Notes: generated from the letters alone by a model not told the origin. Numbered from the stretch's first letter, positions 9,786-19,642 are shown. The stretch is DNA of 27,798 bases from an uncultured Collinsella sp. (GCA_900548495.1 URKT01000020.1:1-27798), one strand, 5' to 3'. A program made the numbers and translations.

Positions 9786-10751
9786 TTACTTTTTCTTGTC
9801 CTGTTCCAGCAGATCGGACGGCGTTCGGTCGGGCTTGCCGCCGCGGAAAATCTCGCGGCCATGCAGACGATGCTCCAGGTCACGTTCGGCCTTTTCCTCG
9901 TCAATCTTGGTCTGGCTCACCACCGGGTCCTCAATCAACGACGACACCGAGTTCACCTGCTTCTGAATGCGCTCGGCGATGGTGTCATCCATACTCACGA
10001 TGCGCATCTTCCAGTCGATATTCGTGGCGTTGGATGAGCTCTTGGTCCACACGAACGTCAGGATGGCGCTCTGGTGGCCCTGGGCGGGAAACATGCCAAA
10101 GAAGGAATCGTGCTGAATGTTGCTATCCTCGTCGATATAGGCGTGAACGTTATACACCACGCGGTCGATCTTATCGTTGAGCAGCGCGTTGGTCGCAAGC
10201 GCCGCGGCCTGAATCTGCCCGTTGGACAGCAGCTCGAGCTCGTTGGCAGACGATGTGTCCAACACCGTCACCTCGACCGTGCCCGTACGCTCATCGGCTT
10301 CATCGACAGTAAAGTCGAGCGGGAACTGCGTAAAGCCGTTGCCCCACTCAAGGCCGCCCTTCAGCGCCGTCGAAACGGTATCGACCGAAACGCTCTCGGA
10401 CAGGTTGGCGGTGTTCAGACGACGCATCACGCCGTAGCCAATCTGCATGCCCACGATCAGTACCAAAATACCGATGACCACGGCCATCGCGGTCTTCGTA
10501 ATGGTATGGCTCACCTGCGAGCCCGACGGATCGTCCTCGGACAGCGGGTCGATATGTTTTGCCTGGCTCGCGCGATCCTCGCTGCGCAGCTGCGCCAGCG
10601 CCGCTTTGTCACCGCGCTTGGCCGCAGCCTCCTTCTCACGCATGCGCTCGGTTCGCTTTTTGGCAAGCGTGGGATCCAAGACACCAGATGCATCGATTTC
10701 GGAGAATAACTCCGTCACTTCTTCCGGAGTCAAAGGGTTCTTGTCAGCCAT
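9786..10751 (-). CDS. Unknown single-pass membrane protein
   Basis: A 321-residue protein with no recognised domain. Residues 1-80 are charged and predicted cytoplasmic (rich in Lys, Arg, Glu and Ala, with coiled-coil potential around 28-66). One hydrophobic helix is at about 86-106 (AMAVVIGILVLIVGMQIGYG). The remaining 200 or so residues would be outside the cell and include FGMFPAQGHQSAILTFVW. The C-terminal 45 residues are again highly charged. The ATG at 10751 has AGGAAG upstream. It begins 19 bp after the ABC transporter gene stops and ends at a strong terminator, so the two are probably co-transcribed. It may be an accessory factor of the exporter, but that is inference from position only. 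Confidence 0.8.
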   Translation of the reverse strand: MADKNPLTPEEVTELFSEIDASGVLDPTLAKKRTERMREKEAAAKRGDKAALAQLRSEDRASQAKHIDPLSEDDPSGSQVSHTITKTAMAVVIGILVLIVGMQIGYGVMRRLNTANLSESVSVDTVSTALKGGLEWGNGFTQFPLDFTVDEADERTGTVEVTVLDTSSANELELLSNGQIQAAALATNALLNDKIDRVVYNVHAYIDEDSNIQHDSFFGMFPAQGHQSAILTFVWTKSSSNATNIDWKMRIVSMDDTIAERIQKQVNSVSSLIEDPVVSQTKIDEEKAERDLEHRLHGREIFRGGKPDRTPSDLLEQDKKK

Positions 10752-10770
10752 AAACTTCCTGTCATATCAA

Positions 10771-12543
10771 TCAGTCGAGCTCGTGCGCACGCGCACCTTC
10801 GAACTGCATTCGATAGTAACGGGCATAGGTGCCGCCACGGGCGAGAAGCTCCTCGTGCGTGCCACGCTCCACAACGCGACCATGCTCAACGGTCGCAATC
10901 TCATCGGCATGCTTAATGGTCGAAAGACGGTGGGCGATGATAATCGTGGTGCGGCCGCGTGCCAGCTCTTCGAGCGACTCCTGCACCGCCTCCTCGCTCT
11001 CGTTATCCAAAGCACTCGTCGCCTCGTCCAAAATCAGAATCTTGGGGTTCTTGAGAAACACGCGCGCGATGGCAACACGCTGCTTCTGTCCGCCCGAAAG
11101 ACGGCTGCCACGCTCGCCCACCACGGTGTCGTAGCCCTGTGGAAGCGACTCGATAAAGGCATCGATGTTGGCGCGACGGGCGGCCTCGGCGATCTCTTCT
11201 GCCGTAGCACCCGGCTTGCCGTAGGCGATGTTCTCGCCAATCGTACCGTCAAACAGATAGACATCCTGCTGCACCAAGCCGATGGCGCGACGCAGGCTCT
11301 GCTGCGTCACATCACGCACGTCCTGGCCGTCGATGCTAATGGATCCGGCAGCCACGTCATAAAAGCGCGGCAGCAGCGAACAGGTCGTGGACTTGCCACC
11401 GCCCGAAGGACCAACCAAAGCGATGGTCTGCCCGGGCTTGATGGACAGGTCCATATGGTCGATAACGGGACGCTCGTCGGCATCGCCCTCGCCCAGCTCA
11501 ACATCCTCGTAGTTAAAGCACACGTCGTGATAATCCACGGCGCCGGCAGTCACCTGCAGATCCGTAGCGCCCGGCTTGTCCTGGATATCCGGCGCGGTCG
11601 AGAGCACCTCGTCCATACGCTTAAAGCCGGCGATAGCCTTCTGATACGTTTCGGCCGAATTGACGAGTGTCTCGAGCGGCGTGCAGAACAGCGAAATATA
11701 GAGTGCAAAGGTCGCCATATCGACCGCCTGCAGCTGTCCCTGGGCGACCAGCCAGCCGCCCAGCAGCACCACGATCACATAGAGCACACCCGAGAGCAGG
11801 CCATACGTCGCGGTATAGACGCCCATGGCGTGATACATGTTCTCCTTGGACGAAAGATAGCGATTGTTGGAGGCACGGAACTTGAAGCGTTCGGTCTCCT
11901 CATTGGCAAAGCTCTTGACCACGCGCATGCCCGCCAGCGAATCCTGCAGCTGCGCATTGATGCCGCTGATCTTTTTGCGGTTGTCGCTAAAGACCTCGCG
12001 CATGCGCATGTTCTGCCAAAACATGATGACCGCAAACGCCGCCGTCACCACGGCCATGGCGAGCGCCAGCACCGGGGCGATGGTAAAGAGGATCACAAAC
12101 GAGCCGATAATCTCGATGCCGCAGATGATGATCCACTCGGGCACGTGGTGCGCCGCCTCGCAGATATCAAACAGGTCGTTGACCACGCGGCTCATCATGT
12201 CGCCCGAGCTGTTGCGGTCGAAGTACGCAAAGCTAAAGCGCTCATACTGGTCGAACAGGTCCTCGCGCATTTTGGACTCCATGCGCGCGCCCATCACGTG
12301 ACCCCAATAGCTCACAAAATAGCGGCAGGCGCAGCGGACGGCATACATCAGCACCAAGCCCACCGCGATCATGCCGAGCGCCTGCATAATGGCAGCCTGA
12401 CCCTGAGTAAATAGCCCACCGGTCAAATTGCGCAGAATAATAGGAAAAGCAAGGTCAATGGCGGCAAGCACCAGAGCACAAACAGTATCAGCAACAAAAA
12501 GCCCCATCTGGGGCTCGTAATACGAAAGAAACCTTTTAAACAT
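10771..12543 (-). CDS. ABC half-transporter (exporter type, fused membrane and ATPase domains)
   Basis: A 590-residue half-transporter of the MsbA/LmrA/ABCB type that would act as a homodimer. Six transmembrane helices span about residues 15-300. The nucleotide-binding domain follows, with Walker A GPSGGGKST (378-386), Q-loop near 425, signature LSGGQ (482-486), Walker B ILILDE (502-507) with the catalytic glutamate present, D-loop SALD, and switch His538. A short acidic insertion (YEDVELGEGDADERP) sits between the A-loop region and Walker A. Substrate unknown; drug or lipid export is usual for the family. Only one half-transporter gene is present, which argues against a heterodimer. It is followed after 19 bp by the unknown membrane protein. 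Confidence 0.92.
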   Translation of the reverse strand: MFKRFLSYYEPQMGLFVADTVCALVLAAIDLAFPIILRNLTGGLFTQGQAAIMQALGMIAVGLVLMYAVRCACRYFVSYWGHVMGARMESKMREDLFDQYERFSFAYFDRNSSGDMMSRVVNDLFDICEAAHHVPEWIIICGIEIIGSFVILFTIAPVLALAMAVVTAAFAVIMFWQNMRMREVFSDNRKKISGINAQLQDSLAGMRVVKSFANEETERFKFRASNNRYLSSKENMYHAMGVYTATYGLLSGVLYVIVVLLGGWLVAQGQLQAVDMATFALYISLFCTPLETLVNSAETYQKAIAGFKRMDEVLSTAPDIQDKPGATDLQVTAGAVDYHDVCFNYEDVELGEGDADERPVIDHMDLSIKPGQTIALVGPSGGGKSTTCSLLPRFYDVAAGSISIDGQDVRDVTQQSLRRAIGLVQQDVYLFDGTIGENIAYGKPGATAEEIAEAARRANIDAFIESLPQGYDTVVGERGSRLSGGQKQRVAIARVFLKNPKILILDEATSALDNESEEAVQESLEELARGRTTIIIAHRLSTIKHADEIATVEHGRVVERGTHEELLARGGTYARYYRMQFEGARAHELD

Positions 12544-12650
12544 GCAATCCTCGAAGAGAAATAAATAGCGTGAGAAATCCGGTTGAACCGGTCAGGCTGA
12601 AAACAAAGCGTCCCAACAAGCATAACGCCAATGATCTGGCAGCGTCAGCG

Positions 12651-12749
12651 AAAACGTCCCTAAGCGAGCAAGGTGCCTTGAAAGAGGAGCGACGCGTACT
12701 TCGGTACGCGAGCGACGATTGAAAGGCAGATTGCCGCTTAGGGGCGTTT
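12651..12749. repeat. Long imperfect hairpin with a TTCG loop
   Basis: The structure centres on CGCGTAC-TTCG-GTACGCG (12693-12710), a perfect 7-bp stem capped by TTCG. The outer arms (12652-12666 and 12735-12749) pair over 15 bases with one G-U, sharing CCCTAAGCG. The region between is partly complementary. Total span is about 100 bp in the gene-free interval between the ABC transporter and the NUDIX gene. No T-run. It may be a dispersed palindromic repeat or a structured RNA. Confidence 0.75.
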
Positions 12750-12762
12750 GCAGCGTCGACTC

Positions 12763-12790
12763 GTTACGCGGTTTGGTAAAACCGCGTAAC
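12763..12790. terminator. Hairpin abutting the NUDIX gene stop
   Basis: Perfect 12-bp stem GTTACGCGGTTT (12763-12774) / AAACCGCGTAAC (12779-12790) with loop GGTA. The right arm ends at the base next to the stop codon at 12791. There is no T-run on the minus strand, so it may stabilise the transcript end more than terminate it. Confidence 0.55.
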
Positions 12791-13486
12791 CTAGAGCTCG
12801 GCCCCACCCAAGCGGTGCGCGATGCTGTCGCAGGCCAAGGCGCCTACGACGGTCTTGGCGTCTTCGATCTTGCCGTCGAGTACGGCGTCGATCAGCTCGT
12901 GCAGCGGCACCAGGTCCACGTTGACAAACTCGTCATCATCGGGGTTGGGCGCATCAAACTCGAGCTTGGTAGCCAAGTAGATGTGGATGATCTCATCGCA
13001 AAAACCGCAGGACGTGACAATCGACGTCAAAAAGCGAATACGACCAGCCCTAAAGCCCGTCTCCTCATGCAGTTCGCGCTTGGCGCAATCGAGCGGGTCC
13101 TCGCCTGGATCGAGCTTGCCGGCGGGAATCTCGACCGTCACGCGGTCGATGGCGGTGCGGTACTGACGCACCAGTACGATCTTGCCGCTCTCGGTCAGTG
13201 CCACAACGGCCGCCGCACCCGGATGGCGAACGATATCGCGGGCGCTGCGGTGACCGTTGGGCAGCTCAACCTCAAGACGGTGGACGTCGAGGATCTTGCC
13301 CTTCCAGGCGCACTCCTCCGAAAGAATCTTCTCGTGCAGCTCGACATCGTGCGGGTCGTCGTCGCCCAGCACCAGCGCCGGCTCGTCAGCGACCTCGCCG
13401 CCAGGCTCGCCCTCGGCGTGCCCATACATGCGGCTGTCCTCTTCGACGATCTGCGCATCCACGAGCTCTTCGTTCTTCTCGTCCAT
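12791..13486 (-). CDS. NUDIX hydrolase, ADP-ribose pyrophosphatase type
   Basis: Hydrolyses a nucleoside diphosphate linked to another group, most likely ADP-ribose (to AMP and ribose 5-phosphate). It is 231 residues long. The Nudix box spans residues about 123-145: G, then E six residues later, then REL.EETGF. It is preceded by VRQYR and VEIPAGK, as in the ADP-ribose pyrophosphatase group (NudF/YqkG-like). The first 45 or so residues form an acidic, low-complexity extension outside the normal domain. The ATG at 13486 has GAGAGG ten bases upstream; the ATG at 13495 is only one base from it and is less likely. It follows purD by 21 bp and is probably co-transcribed with it. Confidence 0.9.
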   Translation of the reverse strand: MDEKNEELVDAQIVEEDSRMYGHAEGEPGGEVADEPALVLGDDDPHDVELHEKILSEECAWKGKILDVHRLEVELPNGHRSARDIVRHPGAAAVVALTESGKIVLVRQYRTAIDRVTVEIPAGKLDPGEDPLDCAKRELHEETGFRAGRIRFLTSIVTSCGFCDEIIHIYLATKLEFDAPNPDDDEFVNVDLVPLHELIDAVLDGKIEDAKTVVGALACDSIAHRLGGAEL

Positions 13487-13507
13487 CCGTCTCATTCCTC
13501 TCGGACT

Positions 13508-14812
13508 TTAGGCATCCCAGGCGTCGCGGCCGCGCAGCGCGCGCAGGCCAATGTCGTGACGCAGGGTCTTGCCCTCAAAATCAATCTTCTCGCAGGCCTC
13601 GTAGGCAAGGTTGCGAGCGTTCTCGAACGTGTCGCCCAGAGCGGTCACGGCAAGCACGCGGCCACCATTGGTCACGAGCTGGCCGTCCACCACGGCAGTG
13701 CCCGCGTGATACACGGTCACGTTCTCCATGGCCTCGGCATCCTCAATACCGGTGATGACCTTGCCTTTCTCGTAGCTGCCGGGGTAGCCCGCGCTCGTCA
13801 GGACAACGGCCACGGCCCACTCGTCGCGCCAGTCGAGTTCAATCTGGTCGAGCTCGCAGTTGGCACAAGCCAGCATGACCTCGACCAGGTCGTTCTTAAG
13901 GCGCGGCAGCACGACCTGCGTCTCGGGGTCGCCAAAGCGGGCGTTGAACTCCAACACCTTGGGGCCGGCAGGCGTGAGCATAAAGCCGCCGTACAGGCAG
14001 CCGCGGTAGTCGATACCCTCGGCAGCGAGCTCGGCCACGGTCTGCTCCATGACCTTCACCATGGTGGCGTGCTCCTCGTCAGTCACGATGGGCACCGGGC
14101 TGTAGACGCCCATGCCGCCGGTGTTGGGACCAAGGTCGCCCTCAAGCGCGCGCTTGTGGTCCTGCGAGGTGGCCATGGGGCGCACGGTCTTGCCGTCGGT
14201 AAAGGCCAGCAGCGAGCACTCGGGGCCGGTCAGCATCTCCTCGATGACCACGGTGTTGCCGGCATCGCCAAAGGTGCCGCCAAAACACTCGCGCACGGCC
14301 TCCTCGGCCTGCTCAAGTTCGGTCGCCACGATAACGCCCTTGCCCGCGGCAAGGCCGTCGGCCTTGACGACCAGCGGGGCGCCCTGCTCGCGCACGTAGG
14401 CGAGAGCCGAAGCCTCGTCGGTAAACGAACCATAGGCTGCCGTCGGAATGCCCGCACGCTCCATGAGCTGCTTGGAGAACAGCTTGGAGCCCTCCATCTG
14501 GGCACCCTCGGCACCCGGGCCAAAGCAGGGAATACCCGCCGCGCGCACGGCGTCGGCCACGCCCGCCACGAGCGGAGCCTCGGGGCCAATTACCACGAGT
14601 CCGCATCCGTGGCTCTGAGCAAACGCCGCCACGGCCGCAGGATCGCAGTCGTCGAGAACAACGTTCTCGCCGCAGCTCGCGGTGCCGCCGTTACCCGGCG
14701 CAATGTAGAGCTTGCCGGCGCGCGGTGATGCTGCGAGCTTAGCTGCCAAAGCATGCTCACGGCCGCCGCTGCCCAACAACAGGATGTCGATGGTTTGAGT
14801 GTCCGCCTTCAA
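13508..14812 (-). CDS. purD: Phosphoribosylamine-glycine ligase PurD (TTG start)
   Basis: Purine synthesis step 2: ATP-dependent joining of glycine to phosphoribosylamine. The 434-residue protein is of normal length. It opens with LLLGSGGREHALA and has VVIGPEAPLVAGVAD, VVKADGLAAGKGV (ATP-grasp), SQDHKRALEGDLGPNTGGMG, and EFNARFGDPETQ. The start is TTG at 14812: a strong GAGGAGG lies five bases upstream, and no ATG or GTG is available before the conserved N-terminus. It lies 118 bp after purA, with a potentially switching RNA structure in that gap, and 21 bp before the NUDIX gene. Confidence 0.97.
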   Translation of the reverse strand: MKADTQTIDILLLGSGGREHALAAKLAASPRAGKLYIAPGNGGTASCGENVVLDDCDPAAVAAFAQSHGCGLVVIGPEAPLVAGVADAVRAAGIPCFGPGAEGAQMEGSKLFSKQLMERAGIPTAAYGSFTDEASALAYVREQGAPLVVKADGLAAGKGVIVATELEQAEEAVRECFGGTFGDAGNTVVIEEMLTGPECSLLAFTDGKTVRPMATSQDHKRALEGDLGPNTGGMGVYSPVPIVTDEEHATMVKVMEQTVAELAAEGIDYRGCLYGGFMLTPAGPKVLEFNARFGDPETQVVLPRLKNDLVEVMLACANCELDQIELDWRDEWAVAVVLTSAGYPGSYEKGKVITGIEDAEAMENVTVYHAGTAVVDGQLVTNGGRVLAVTALGDTFENARNLAYEACEKIDFEGKTLRHDIGLRALRGRDAWDA

Positions 14813-14852
14813 GGGTGCCTCCTCTATGGATTAACGGCCCGCTCCGCGCGAG

Positions 14853-14908
14853 CCCTTTGCAAGCAAATATACCCCTCGGCCGCCCGCTTGGGCTGCAAAG
14901 GGGTATAT
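14853..14908 (-). promoter_or_regulatory. purA-purD gap: two mutually exclusive stems
   Basis: The segment 14894-14908 can pair in two ways. AGGGGTATAT (14899-14908) matches ATATACCCCT (14867-14876), and TGCAAAGGG (14894-14902) matches CCCTTTGCA (14853-14861). The two overlap and cannot form together. A small GCCC-AAGC-GGGC hairpin lies between. This could be a weak purA terminator or an attenuator ahead of purD. No T-run follows. Confidence 0.45.
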
Positions 14909-14930
14909 CGCAATAACCAAATAGTCCCGA

Positions 14931-16217
<1,287 letters not shown>

Positions 16218-16283
16218 GTTTACTCCTTACATTCATGGACTGTCTACGCGCCACGCCGGCACGCAGAAGCACAAAACATTCCC

Positions 16284-16312
16284 AGTATACCCGTGCAACG
16301 GGCGCCTGTCCT
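16284..16312 (-). promoter_or_regulatory. Candidate purA promoter
   Basis: On the minus strand AGGACA (16312-16307) and TATACT (16289-16284) are spaced by 17 bp. The -35 touches the dnaB stop codon. The -10 is about 65 bp upstream of the purA start. Confidence 0.5.
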
Positions 16313-17702
16313 ACTCCTCGGCATGTGCCCCATCAAGCTCATAGAACTTGGTGGATGCCGGCAGGAACATCAGGTCGACGTCGCCGATCGGGCCCGAACG
16401 GTTCTTGGCCACGACGATACGCGTAACGCCCTCGTCGGGTCGATCGTCGCGCGAGGCTTCGGCCTCGTCGGCGGAGCGGTCCAAGAACATGACGATATCG
16501 GCGTCCTGCTCGATAGAGCCCGATTCACGAAGGTCGGAAAGCTGCGGACGCTTGCCGGTACGGGATTCGACCTGACGCGAGAGCTGCGACAGCGCGATGA
16601 GCGGAATCTTGAGCTCCTTGGCCATGATCTTCAGACCACGCGACATCTCCGAAACCTCGACGGTACGGCTCTCGGAGCGGCGTCCCGGCGGAGGACTCAC
16701 CAGCTGCAGGTAGTCCAGGATGATGATTGCCTTCTCCTTGTTATGGAGCATGCGGCGGCTCTTGGCGCGAATCTCGGTCACTGTGGTGCCGGGCGTATCG
16801 TCAATCAGAATATCGAGCTTGGACAAGGTCTGCGTGGCCTCGTTGATATTGGCCCACTGCTCGGGGCTAATGCGACCCATGCGGAAGTCACTGATCGAGA
16901 TCATGGCATAGGCGCAAATCAGACGCTGGGCAATTTCCTTACCCGACATCTCCAGCGAGAAGAAGCCGACGGTATAACCAGCAGCGGCAGCGTTGAGCGC
17001 CAGGTTCAGAGCGAACGACGTCTTACCTACAGCAGGACGGGCGCCGATGATGATGAGCTGGCCCTCGCGAAAACCCATGAGCATGCGGTCGAGTGACGGA
17101 AAGCCCGTGGGCACGCCCGCAGCCTGGCCACCGGCCTGGCACACTTCCTCGGCCTCGTTATAGGCCTCGACCATAAACTCGGTCAACGTCTTGTAGCTCG
17201 ACTTGACCTCGCGCGCCGTAACCTTGAGCAGCTTGCTCTCGGCCAGCTCGACAACCTCTTTGGTGTCGGTGGGGGCGTTATATGCCAGCGCGTTGATCTC
17301 GTTGGTGGCGCCGATCAGCTCGCGCAGCATCGAGTCGCGGCGAACGATGGCGGCATGGTGCTGCCAGTTGACGAGCGACAGGGTCTGACCCATCAACTCC
17401 AAAATGTACGCCTCGCCGCCCACGGCATCGAGCTTGTTGATGCTTCGCAGGTAATCGATCAGCGAGATGGAGTCGATGGGAATGCGGCTGTTGTACATAT
17501 CGACCATCGCAGTATAGATGGTCTTATGAATGGGCCGGTAGAAGTCATCGGGCTGCAGCTCGACCTGGGCCTCTTCGACCACCTCGGGCGATAGCAGCAT
17601 AGCGGCCAGTACATTGGCCTCTGCATCTTGGTTTTGGGGAAGACCCAACTTTGAGCCGCGGTCCTCGACCGTCAGCCCGGTCTCCCTATCGTCATATGCC
17701 AT
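16311..17702 (-). CDS. dnaB: Replicative DNA helicase DnaB
   Basis: Hexameric 5'-3' helicase at the replication fork. The 463-residue protein has the N-terminal DnaB domain (PQNQDAEANVLAAML near residue 22, DDFYRPIHKTIY). The RecA-like C-terminal domain has Walker A GARPAVGKTS (about 220-229), Walker B IIILDYLQL, SQLSRQVESR, and DLRESGSIEQDADIV. No intein is present. Several in-frame ATGs are close together; 17702 (MAYDDRETG) is chosen because GAGG lies six bases upstream. It lies downstream of the rplI terminator and so probably has its own promoter. Confidence 0.97.
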   Translation of the reverse strand: MAYDDRETGLTVEDRGSKLGLPQNQDAEANVLAAMLLSPEVVEEAQVELQPDDFYRPIHKTIYTAMVDMYNSRIPIDSISLIDYLRSINKLDAVGGEAYILELMGQTLSLVNWQHHAAIVRRDSMLRELIGATNEINALAYNAPTDTKEVVELAESKLLKVTAREVKSSYKTLTEFMVEAYNEAEEVCQAGGQAAGVPTGFPSLDRMLMGFREGQLIIIGARPAVGKTSFALNLALNAAAAGYTVGFFSLEMSGKEIAQRLICAYAMISISDFRMGRISPEQWANINEATQTLSKLDILIDDTPGTTVTEIRAKSRRMLHNKEKAIIILDYLQLVSPPPGRRSESRTVEVSEMSRGLKIMAKELKIPLIALSQLSRQVESRTGKRPQLSDLRESGSIEQDADIVMFLDRSADEAEASRDDRPDEGVTRIVVAKNRSGPIGDVDLMFLPASTKFYELDGAHAEE

Positions 17703-17803
17703 GAGCATCCTCATTCATATCGCTTGCGAGCATCCATAGTATCAGCCACGATCCCAAAACGCGCCGCGCGCCGCCAATCATCACCGAACCAAACGGATAA
17801 ACG

Positions 17804-17819
17804 GTCCTGTATATAGGAC
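17804..17819. promoter_or_regulatory. Palindrome upstream of dnaB
   Basis: GTCCT-GTATAT-AGGAC is a perfect 5-bp inverted repeat around an AT core. It lies about 105 bp before the dnaB start, between it and the rplI terminator. On the minus strand the core reads TATATAC and could be a -10. No clear -35 was seen. Confidence 0.3.
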
Positions 17820-17852
17820 TTCGACGCAACGTTCACCATGACACTCACTCAG

Positions 17853-17894
17853 CGCAAAAAACAAAAGGGCGCCCTGGTCTCCCAGAGCGCCCTT
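17853..17894 (-). terminator. Rho-independent terminator of the rpsF-ssb-rpsR-rplI operon
   Basis: Stem AAGGGCGC (17865-17872) / GCGCCCTT (17887-17894), extended by an inner CTGG/CCAG pairing. On the minus strand it is followed by TTTTGTTTTTT. It lies 33 bp after the rplI stop. Confidence 0.93.
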
Positions 17895-17926
17895 CTTAGA
17901 ACAAGATTGTTGCGTTGCAGCAAATG

Positions 17927-18466
17927 CTACTCGGCAGCAGCCTCAGTCTCGACCTCGGCGGTCTCGGCCTCGGCGACCTCAGCGGCCTCCTCGACCTCAG
18001 CCTCGGCAGCGAGCTCCTCGGCGGTAACGCCGACGAGAACGACAACCTCGGCCTTGATCTCGCGGTACAGCGAGATGGCAACGGTGTGGGCACCGGCAAC
18101 CTTGATGGGCTTACCGAGCTCGACGCGCTTGCGGTCGATGTCCATACCGAGCTGAGCCTTGATGGCATCAGCGATCATAGCGGCGGTAACGGAGCCAAAG
18201 AGGATGCCCTCGTCGCCGACCTTGACGTCAACGGTGACCGTCTTGCCCTCGAAGGCAGCCTTGGTCTCGTTGGCGGTAGCCAGACGGACGGCCTCGCGCT
18301 TGGCGATGTTGTTGCGACGCTCGTCAAGCTGCTTGAGGTTGCCCTTGGTGGCGGCAACAGCGAGCTTCTTGGGGAACAGGAAGTTCTCAGCGTAACCCTG
18401 AGCGACCTCTACGACGTCACCCTCGCCGCCCTTGCCCTTGATCTCATCGAGAAGAATAACCTTCAT
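17927..18466 (-). CDS. rplI: 50S ribosomal protein L9 (bL9) with long acidic tail
   Basis: Binds 23S rRNA near the L1 stalk. The N-terminal rRNA-binding domain is clear (MKVILLDEIKGKGGEGDVVEVAQGYAENFLFPKK), followed by the connecting helix and the C-terminal domain ending near VVLVGVTAEE. At 179 residues it is about 30 longer than the usual 148. The extra is a C-terminal tail made almost wholly of Glu, Ala, Val and Thr, probably disordered. The ATG at 18466 follows GGGAG. It is the last gene of the operon, 15 bp after rpsR. Confidence 0.97.
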   Translation of the reverse strand: MKVILLDEIKGKGGEGDVVEVAQGYAENFLFPKKLAVAATKGNLKQLDERRNNIAKREAVRLATANETKAAFEGKTVTVDVKVGDEGILFGSVTAAMIADAIKAQLGMDIDRKRVELGKPIKVAGAHTVAISLYREIKAEVVVLVGVTAEELAAEAEVEEAAEVAEAETAEVETEAAAE

Positions 18467-18481
18467 GATGCGTCTCCCTTC

Positions 18482-18748
18482 TTAGCCGCGGTCGCGGTTG
18501 CCACGAGAGGAAACCACGGGGACGGTGTACGGCAGGAGAGCCATCTCGCGGGCGCGCTTGATGGCGTTGGCGATGTCATGCTGATGCTGCGTGCAAGCGC
18601 CAGTGACGCGACGGGGCTTGATCTTGCCACGGTCGGTCATGTACTTACGGAGAAGCTGAGTGTCCTTATAGTCAATGAACTCAGTGTTCTCCTTGCAGAA
18701 CTGGCAGTACTTACGACGCGGCTGACGTGCAGAAAAATCATTAGCCAT
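18482..18748 (-). CDS. rpsR: 30S ribosomal protein S18 (bS18)
   Basis: Small-subunit platform protein that pairs with S6. It is 88 residues long. It has the RRKYCQFC motif near the start (two cysteines, as in zinc-type S18), IDYKDTQLLRKYMTDRGKIKPRRVTGAC and QHDIANAIKRAREMALLPY. The ATG at 18748 (MANDFSARQ) is supported by AAAGG nine bases upstream; reading frame further upstream is not conserved sequence. It lies 72 bp after ssb and 15 bp before rplI. Confidence 0.97.
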   Translation of the reverse strand: MANDFSARQPRRKYCQFCKENTEFIDYKDTQLLRKYMTDRGKIKPRRVTGACTQHQHDIANAIKRAREMALLPYTVPVVSSRGNRDRG

Positions 18749-18820
18749 GTCAAAATACCTTTCATTTGGCAACTTCGGCGAACCGAAGCCGCCTCTCACT
18801 CAAAAATAGGTGAACAACCC

Positions 18821-19273
18821 CTAGAACGGGATGTCCTCATCGTAGACGTCGACCGCGGGCGGCGTAGCCACCGGTGCGGCAGGACGTGCTGCGGGCGCGG
18901 GAGCTGCGGGGGCGTAACCGCCCTGATCGTAGCCACCCTGGCCACCACGGGAGCTCATAAACTCGATCTCATCGACGATGACCTCAAGCTTGCTCCTGCG
19001 CTGACCGTCGCGCTCCCAAGAGCTGTAGCGCAGCTTGCCCTCGATCGCGACCTTGTTTCCCTTTGCCAGGAAACGGCTCACGGCCTCGGCGCGGGTGCCG
19101 AACATGGTGCAGTCGACAAAGTTGGGATAGTCCTCCCACTCGCCAGTCTGCGCGTTGCGGCGACGATCGTTCACGGCGACGCCAAAGGACAGAACCTGGG
19201 TTCCGCCGGCGGTGGCGCGCAGCTCGGGATCGCGGGTGAGATTACCGGTGATGTTCACTCGATTGATGCTCAT
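18821..19273 (-). CDS. ssb: Single-stranded DNA-binding protein SSB
   Basis: Coats single-stranded DNA in replication and repair. The 150-residue protein has an OB fold over about residues 1-108 (MSINRVNITGNLTRDPEL, FGVAVNDRRR, FVDCTMFGTRAEAVSRFLAKGNKVAIEGKLRYSSW). A Gly/Gln/Ala/Pro-rich linker follows, then the acidic tip DEDIPF that recruits partner proteins. It sits between rpsF and rpsR, as in most bacteria with this operon, 48 bp after rpsF. Confidence 0.97.
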   Translation of the reverse strand: MSINRVNITGNLTRDPELRATAGGTQVLSFGVAVNDRRRNAQTGEWEDYPNFVDCTMFGTRAEAVSRFLAKGNKVAIEGKLRYSSWERDGQRRSKLEVIVDEIEFMSSRGGQGGYDQGGYAPAAPAPAARPAAPVATPPAVDVYDEDIPF

Positions 19274-19321
19274 AGCTCACTACTTCCTCTTGGGGCACAA
19301 GCCCAGTCCAAAACGACAGTC

Positions 19322-19615
19322 TTACTCCTGGTCGTCGCGACGGACGATCATGTGGCGGACCACAGCGTCGGTGATGCGCAGGACGCGATCAAGCTCGGCG
19401 ATCTGGGTAGGATCTGCGTGGAAGTTGATGAGGGTGTAGTCACCATCGGTGAGGTCGTTGATCTCGTAGGCGAGCTTGCGCTTGCCCCACTCGTCAACGG
19501 AGTCGACCTTGCCAGCGCCCTCAGCGATCGTGGTATCGATACGCTTCATAACAGCGAGACGAGTCTCGGGGTCGAGCGACGGGTCAACAAAGAACAGCAG
19601 TTCATAAGCCTTCAT
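19322..19615 (-). CDS. rpsF: 30S ribosomal protein S6 (bS6)
   Basis: Small-subunit protein that binds S18. It is 97 residues long, with MKAYELLFFVDPSLDPETR at the start, WGKRKLAYEINDLTDGDYTLINF in the middle and LDRVLRITDAVVRHMIVRRDD near the end. The ATG at 19615 follows a strong AGAGGAGGTGA. First gene of the rpsF-ssb-rpsR-rplI operon. Confidence 0.97.
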   Translation of the reverse strand: MKAYELLFFVDPSLDPETRLAVMKRIDTTIAEGAGKVDSVDEWGKRKLAYEINDLTDGDYTLINFHADPTQIAELDRVLRITDAVVRHMIVRRDDQE

Positions 19616-19642
19616 ATTGTCACCTCCTCTGGGCAAATGTGG

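Noticed and set aside
10447..12414. Long plus-strand open frames opposite the ABC transporter; similar ones opposite carA, purD, purA and typA
   Set aside because: Same antisense effect; no recognisable domains and real genes on the minus strand.
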